A program made the position numbers and the translations under genes. Source: an uncultured Caulobacterales bacterium (GTDB lineage: Bacteria > Pseudomonadota > Alphaproteobacteria > Caulobacterales > Maricaulaceae). Taken from it: 64,000 nucleotides of DNA. The stretch lies in contig CANNER010000001.1 of NCBI GenBank assembly GCA_947503715.1, positions 372,001 to 436,000 on the forward strand, given 5' to 3'. Positions 59,664 through 64,000 of this stretch are shown piece after piece. Positions within the stretch are counted from its first letter, which is position 1; each line of letters opens with the position of its first letter. The notes below the pieces were generated by a model, which worked only from the letters and a program-made list of their open reading frames with translations, was not told where the DNA came from and did no database searches.

Positions 59664-61134
59664 TTTGGTCTTCCAAATATTTTATCAGGCGGGACATATA
59701 GACATCATGAGGGGGTAATTTTTTTGCCATCACATCAATCGCATGGCGCATTTGTTCAAGTTTCTGCGTCAGTCCGGGCAGGGACACGCGGTCGGCCAGC
59801 GGATCATAACGTCTCGGCAAACGTCCCATGCCTATATGGAGCAGGGTCCAGTCTTCGCGGCTGAAAGGCTCATAATCATATTGCACCAGCACACCGCGGC
59901 TTTCGAATTGCTCGACCTTGTCCTGCAAGCGTTTCGTAAGCGGGGTTGAACTTGCAGCGACCCAGTAGGGATGAGCACCTGTTTTCGATGTGCTGAAAAA
60001 CGCGCGTTGGAATAGATCCGCGTGGCTATAATCATCATTGAAACGTCGGTTATATTCGCGACGCTCAACCGTCATATTTTTTGAGACAGGGATGAGTTCG
60101 ATAAGCCTATCAATATCACGTTCGAGCAACCGCATTGGTGCAGAGGTGAGGGGTTCAAGGCTGGCCGCCCCATGACCGAATGTCAGACAATTCCCGATCC
60201 AGGGCGTCTCTGTTCGACCTAATTGCACTTTAAAAGGTGTATGATCAGGTGTGCCATGAGCTTTCAATGCCGCACGCTCTGAGTTTGGATCATAAACCGT
60301 CAATCGATGAACCTGATTTTGAAGTGTCGTTTCCGACTGCCAGCCATAATCGGCTGCCCTTACAGTCCGGTAGGGGTGTCGCTTGCCCGTTTCAATGTTA
60401 TGCGTTTCGGCCGCGCAGATTTCCCGTGTTCCAACCCAGGATGTGTCGCTTGGCGATTTCAATTTCGAGTTTGGGCCTGACGCATCAATAAAGAAATCTG
60501 CCTTAATGATCTGCGCATTATTCAGGGTTAGGCCCGTCACTGTCTCACCGCTGCGCTCAACTTTCGTCACGTCGGATTGAAGGCGGGTCACCCGTTTCGA
60601 TGACAGCTTGCCTGAGAAATACCCTTGCCAGTCTTTGGGTGAAAACTGATATCCATAATCCATATCTGCAAGCGGCGTTTTTCGGTCTTCCGGGGGGTGC
60701 GCAAACCCGCCGGACTTGGCCGCTTGGGTTGATATTACATAGTCTTCGAGAGAGGCTTTTTCCGGCGTGGTTTGGCGAAATCGTGTCAGGTAATGCTGAA
60801 ATTCTACACCATTCAGAACAGGCAGAGGTTTGTAAAAACTCTGTATCCAATTTTGACGTGTGGGCCCCCAATTCTCAAATTTCGTCCCCAATGAGACACC
60901 TGTTTGCGTGTTCAGAAAGAGGTCCGGTTCGGTGAACGCTTTGTCTAAGAGAAAGTCGTAAGTTGTGGGCGAGGTGAGGGTCCCGAAGAAAATATCCGTG
61001 GCTTTGGCAGCATCGGTTTCGATCAGGATAAGTTGAATGTCCCCGGGCAATGTCCGGTCTAAGGCACAGGCACAGACATAGCCTGCCAACCCGCCGCCAT
61101 AGATGACGATAGTTGTGAGGGGCGCCGACGCCAT
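59656..61134 (-). CDS. Degenerate tryptophan-halogenase-like flavoprotein (copy 2)
   Basis: 492-residue family member that has lost the active site. The FAD motif is altered to IVIYGGGLAGYVCACAL. The catalytic Lys position is Ser (TGVSLGTKFENWG instead of TFKLGIEF). The WxWxIP motif is WQSETT, and the LEPLEST segment is LEPLTSA. The frame is intact with no stop or shift, so the protein is made and presumably has a non-halogenating job, such as a partner or FAD-binding scaffold (inference). ATG 61134 (MASAPLTTIVIYGG) was chosen. It lies 4 bases after copy 1 and overlaps copy 3. Confidence 0.82.
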   Translation of the reverse strand: MASAPLTTIVIYGGGLAGYVCACALDRTLPGDIQLILIETDAAKATDIFFGTLTSPTTYDFLLDKAFTEPDLFLNTQTGVSLGTKFENWGPTRQNWIQSFYKPLPVLNGVEFQHYLTRFRQTTPEKASLEDYVISTQAAKSGGFAHPPEDRKTPLADMDYGYQFSPKDWQGYFSGKLSSKRVTRLQSDVTKVERSGETVTGLTLNNAQIIKADFFIDASGPNSKLKSPSDTSWVGTREICAAETHNIETGKRHPYRTVRAADYGWQSETTLQNQVHRLTVYDPNSERAALKAHGTPDHTPFKVQLGRTETPWIGNCLTFGHGAASLEPLTSAPMRLLERDIDRLIELIPVSKNMTVERREYNRRFNDDYSHADLFQRAFFSTSKTGAHPYWVAASSTPLTKRLQDKVEQFESRGVLVQYDYEPFSREDWTLLHIGMGRLPRRYDPLADRVSLPGLTQKLEQMRHAIDVMAKKLPPHDVYMSRLIKYLEDQNV

Positions 61135-61138
61135 GGCC

Positions 61139-62650
61139 CTAGCCCGCTCCCATCTCTGCCGCGGCGCCATATTGCGCGAGGAAGGCCGCGTGGTCGGGTG
61201 TTTGCGTAACCGCAATTTTACTCTGCTGTTTGATTGTGTCGGTTACTGAGATAACCTCGTCCAGTGTTTTGCGATTAACCCGCAGATCATATCCATCGGG
61301 AATGAGGTTCTGTCCCGCCATCACCGCGACCCAGCTCGGTGGCAGGAAGACGCCCTGTTCATAGCGGAGGAGGTACCCGCGGCTTTTCCAAGCCTCCATT
61401 TTTTCCTGCAAACTCTCCGGTAGCGTCATGTTGCGGAAATATCGCCACATCTCACTGTCATCGCGCTGCGTGGCGACATAATGTAGGAGGAGGAAATCCC
61501 GCACGCGGTCAAAGTTTAGGTCCATGCGGCGGTTATACTCCTCCGCGTCTGACGTTTCGAACGACTTTCCGGGAAATAATTCAATCAGGGCCGTTATGCC
61601 CTCTTGGATGAGGTGAATAGACGTTGATTCTAAGGGCTCTAGAAACCCACCGGACAATCCAATCGCGACAACATTCTTATTCCAAAGCTTCCGTCTTTTG
61701 CCCGTTTTAAAGTAAAGCTGTTTGGGCTCTGAGAGGGGCTGGCCTTCTAACGTGCTCAATAATTGCTCTCTGGCCGCGTCATCTGAAATAAACTCGCTGC
61801 AATAGACGTGTCCATTACCAACGCGGTGTTGGAGGGGAATGCGCCATTGCCAGCCAGCCTTTCGGGCTGTTGCTCGTGTAAACGGCACGCTGGGCCCTTT
61901 GGTTTCGCAAGCGACGGCGATGGCCCGGTTACAGGGGAGCCATTCGCTCCAATCGTCATAGCCTGTTTCCAGCTCTTGTTCGATCAGGACGCCCCGAAAG
62001 CCGGAGCAATCAACAAAGAGATCGGCTTCAATCGTCTGTCCGCTTTCCAAAGTAATGGAACTTATGAAGCCACTTTCAGGGTCGCGTGACGCTTTGACGG
62101 CTTTCCCTTCCGTACGCGTGACGCCGTTTTTCTCAGAATATTGGCGAAGCAACACCGCATAGCGGCTGGAGTCAAATTGATAGGCATATCCGAAATTAGA
62201 GCCGATTTTACTGACATCCTTGCCTGGAAGTTGGAACTTCCCGGCTTCTGCGGCGAGAATCGGATAGGAGTAATCATCCAGTCTGGAATTGTGTCCATTC
62301 TGCAACAGTCGCAGCCAAAAATGATGGAAGTCCACACCGTCAATTGGCTCGCCATAATCACCGAACGGGTGGATATAACGATCACCCTGACGGCCCCAAT
62401 CGCAAAACTCGATCCCTAATTTGAAAGTTGCGCGGGTCGCTTTCATAAATTCCCGCTCATCGATTCCGAGGCTTTGATTGAAAAAACGAATATGCGGCAG
62501 GGTGGCCTCGCCGACGCCCACAGTGCCGATTTGCTCTGACTCCACCAACTCTATCTCTATACCCAAGCTTTTGTATTTATTGGATAATCCGGCAGCTGTC
62601 ATCCAGCCGCTCGTCCCGCCGCCGAGTATGCATATTTTTCGAAGTCTCAT
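61139..62650 (-). CDS. Tryptophan-halogenase-like flavoprotein (copy 1)
   Basis: 503-residue first gene of the flavoprotein operon. ICILGGGTSGWMTAAGL binds FAD; the catalytic lysine is in TFKLGIEFCDWG near residue 80; WQWRIP is near 270; and FLEPLESTSIHLI follows. It therefore appears catalytically intact. ATG 62650 with AGGGGAA just upstream is preferred over an ATG six codons further. Upstream on the same strand is operator O4, with TTGACA and, 18 bases on, TAACAT as a -35/-10-like pair. The operon order is copy 1, 2, 3, 4, then the TPR-like gene. Confidence 0.88.
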   Translation of the reverse strand: MRLRKICILGGGTSGWMTAAGLSNKYKSLGIEIELVESEQIGTVGVGEATLPHIRFFNQSLGIDEREFMKATRATFKLGIEFCDWGRQGDRYIHPFGDYGEPIDGVDFHHFWLRLLQNGHNSRLDDYSYPILAAEAGKFQLPGKDVSKIGSNFGYAYQFDSSRYAVLLRQYSEKNGVTRTEGKAVKASRDPESGFISSITLESGQTIEADLFVDCSGFRGVLIEQELETGYDDWSEWLPCNRAIAVACETKGPSVPFTRATARKAGWQWRIPLQHRVGNGHVYCSEFISDDAAREQLLSTLEGQPLSEPKQLYFKTGKRRKLWNKNVVAIGLSGGFLEPLESTSIHLIQEGITALIELFPGKSFETSDAEEYNRRMDLNFDRVRDFLLLHYVATQRDDSEMWRYFRNMTLPESLQEKMEAWKSRGYLLRYEQGVFLPPSWVAVMAGQNLIPDGYDLRVNRKTLDEVISVTDTIKQQSKIAVTQTPDHAAFLAQYGAAAEMGAG

Positions 62651-62817
62651 AAATTCCCCTGAACTCATGCAAAATCATGTGTGTCATATGCTATGTCGAG
62701 ACAAGGCTTCTCTCCATCCTGCGACGTTTAGTGCGGCCTAGGCTTTCGAACATTGTGATTGGGAGGAGCTCAGAAAAACCTGTACTGATAAAAACGTTAT
62801 ATGAATGTTAGATCGTG

Positions 62818-62835
62818 TTTGACAGCGCTGTCAAA
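62818..62835. promoter_or_regulatory. LacI-family operator O4 (halogenase operon / TonB receptor divergon)
   Basis: TTTGACAGCGCTGTCAAA is a perfect 18-base palindrome. Each arm supplies a TTGACA -35 hexamer: rightward followed after 18 bases by TATGAC (receptor), leftward after 18 bases by TAACAT (halogenases). One operator therefore covers both divergent promoters in the 272-base gap. Confidence 0.85.
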
Positions 62836-62922
62836 CTCCGCTTATGACGATTCCGTAACACTACAATAATAGCTCATAATGGGCAGTAACATGCCAAAAT
62901 TGGCAAAAAAGGGGATACGATC

Positions 62923-64000
62923 GTGAAATCACACTCGAGCACAGCTGTAGATCGGCTTAGCAAATTATCACTGTTGGGAACGACAGCATTGATTGCCAGT
63001 TTTGGCTTTGCGCCAATGGCCTTTGCGCAGGACAATACAACATCTGTTGATGACGAAGATGTCGTCGTTTCAACCGGTATTCGTCAGTCTCTCAAGGAGG
63101 CTCGTGATCTGAAGCGCGATGCAGATACGGCTGTTGACTCGATCACGGCATCTGATGTCGGTGCTCTACCGGATCTTTCTGTCGCTGAAGCTCTGTCTCG
63201 CATCCCGGGTGTTGTGGCCCAGCGTTTTGATATCAACAATGATAATGGAGGGGATTTTCCGTCCCCCGAAGGTGGGGGTAACCTGATTCGTGGTCTGACA
63301 TTGGTGAGAACCGAGTTTAATGGTCGAGATGCTTTCTCCGCAAATGGAGGGCGCGCGCTTGATTTTGGCACAATTCCGCCTGAACTTATCGGTGCTGTTG
63401 ATGTTTTCAAAAACACCACGGCGGACATGATTGAAGGTGGTATTGGCGGTACAATCAATCTTCGCACGCTTGAGCCATTTGATCGTCAAGGGTTGGTTGC
63501 TGTCGCATCAATTGATGGCACTTATACAGACCTCAGAAAAGAATGGAGCCCAGATTTCAGTGCTGTCCTCGGCAACCGTTGGGACACAAGTGCGGGCGAG
63601 TTTGGCCTCCTGGGTTCGTTCTCATCCTCAGAGCTTCAATCTGAGTTGCACGGTTTTCAAATCGGTCAGGTCATTCCTTTCAATACAGGCGACCAGATAA
63701 TCGCCTTGCCCAATGGTTTTCAATTGCGGACCAATGAGGTCGACCGTGAGCGTGAAAGTTACTATATAGCCGGTCAGTGGCAGGACCCGTCGGGTGATCT
63801 CAGGTTGACGGCAAAATATTCCCGTATCGACAACGAGACAGAAGGGAATGAGCGAACACTTGAATTCTTTGGGGATGGTGAGAGCTTCGGAGCATACAGT
63901 GTTGATGGCCTCACGACGACGCCATTTTCTTCATCGGGTATTGCGCAATGCAATGGGTCCAACGATCCTTCCCCTACAAACCCGACTTGCGAAATTACTG
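62923..64000 (+). CDS. TonB-dependent outer-membrane receptor (partial, 3' end beyond window)
   Basis: Reading frame open from GTG 62923 to the window end (359 codons), so the C-terminal barrel is missing. The signal peptide ends near FAPMAFAQ at residue 36. A TonB-box-like VVVSTGIRQSL is followed by the plug domain (ALPDLSVAEALSRIPGVV, LIRGLTLVRTEFNGRDAF and the closing GGIGGTINLRT near 185). The beta-barrel then begins. The plug form is that of the Caulobacter/Xanthomonas group of carbohydrate receptors. GGGGAT lies about 10 bases before the start. It is divergent from the halogenase operon and under O4. A xylo-oligosaccharide is the likely ligand (inference from context). Confidence 0.9.
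   Translation, partial: MKSHSSTAVDRLSKLSLLGTTALIASFGFAPMAFAQDNTTSVDDEDVVVSTGIRQSLKEARDLKRDADTAVDSITASDVGALPDLSVAEALSRIPGVVAQRFDINNDNGGDFPSPEGGGNLIRGLTLVRTEFNGRDAFSANGGRALDFGTIPPELIGAVDVFKNTTADMIEGGIGGTINLRTLEPFDRQGLVAVASIDGTYTDLRKEWSPDFSAVLGNRWDTSAGEFGLLGSFSSSELQSELHGFQIGQVIPFNTGDQIIALPNGFQLRTNEVDRERESYYIAGQWQDPSGDLRLTAKYSRIDNETEGNERTLEFFGDGESFGAYSVDGLTTTPFSSSGIAQCNGSNDPSPTNPTCEIT

Overview
The window is chromosomal DNA from an alphaproteobacterium. Support comes from NDUFA12 (complex I assembly), a BamF-type lipoprotein, a DUF2155 protein, the parE and glnE types, a PstA with a long N-terminal extension and a perfect CtrA-type box (TTAA-N7-TTAA). A TonB-dependent receptor locus linked to tryptophan-halogenase-like flavoproteins suggests a marine, polysaccharide-degrading member of the Caulobacterales/Maricaulales/Hyphomonadaceae side of the class; that placement is inference. 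I found no rRNA, tRNA, CRISPR array, insertion sequence or prophage.

Layout. 1-3.2 kb: pepA, holC and a Pif1/Dda-like helicase. 3.2-7.5 kb: an AT-rich orphan membrane protein, then the beta-oxidation pair fadA-fadB with its terminator and a LiuR-like operator. 7.5-14.1 kb: aspS, a pentapeptide-repeat protein, a 2-hydroxyacid dehydrogenase, NDUFA12, DUF2155, and a DoxX/SRPBCC-lipoprotein pair facing a MarR regulator across a palindrome. 14.1-23 kb: a minus-strand run autotransporter-glnE-parE-purine nucleoside phosphorylase. 23-27 kb: lspA, bamF-like, mutL and a Sel1-like membrane protein. 27-28.2 kb: a small AT-rich segment with a lipoprotein, a 31-bp tandem duplication and a hicAB toxin-antitoxin pair. 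28.2-32 kb: rsmD, rluB, tadA and two transporters. 32-33.3 kb: a long coiled-coil protein behind a CtrA box. 33.3-34.25 kb: a 0.9-kb intergenic region rich in palindromic repeats. 34.25-40.1 kb: a 2-oxoglutarate oxygenase, a molybdenum hydroxylase (2Fe-2S subunit, Mo subunit, dihaem cytochrome), a PepSY-like membrane protein and an Asp/Glu racemase. 40.1-45.4 kb: pstS-pstC-pstA-pstB-phoU behind a PHO box.

45.4-64 kb is a coherent xylan/xylose locus. GH3-xylB-xylA read leftward; a LacI-type regulator, a sugar/H+ symporter and a two-domain esterase lipoprotein read rightward; then come a secreted carbohydrate-binding-like protein, a TPR-like protein, four consecutive tryptophan-halogenase-like flavoproteins, and a TonB-dependent receptor cut by the window end. 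Four near-identical palindromes (TGACAnCGnTGTCA) lie before GH3/lacI, the symporter, the binding protein and the halogenase/receptor divergon, so one regulator probably controls the whole locus. The likely flow is: oligosaccharide import by the receptor, deacetylation by the esterase, xylose release by GH3, uptake by the symporter, then XylA/XylB conversion to xylulose 5-phosphate. The halogenase-like array, one member of which has lost its catalytic residues, is the most unusual part of the window.
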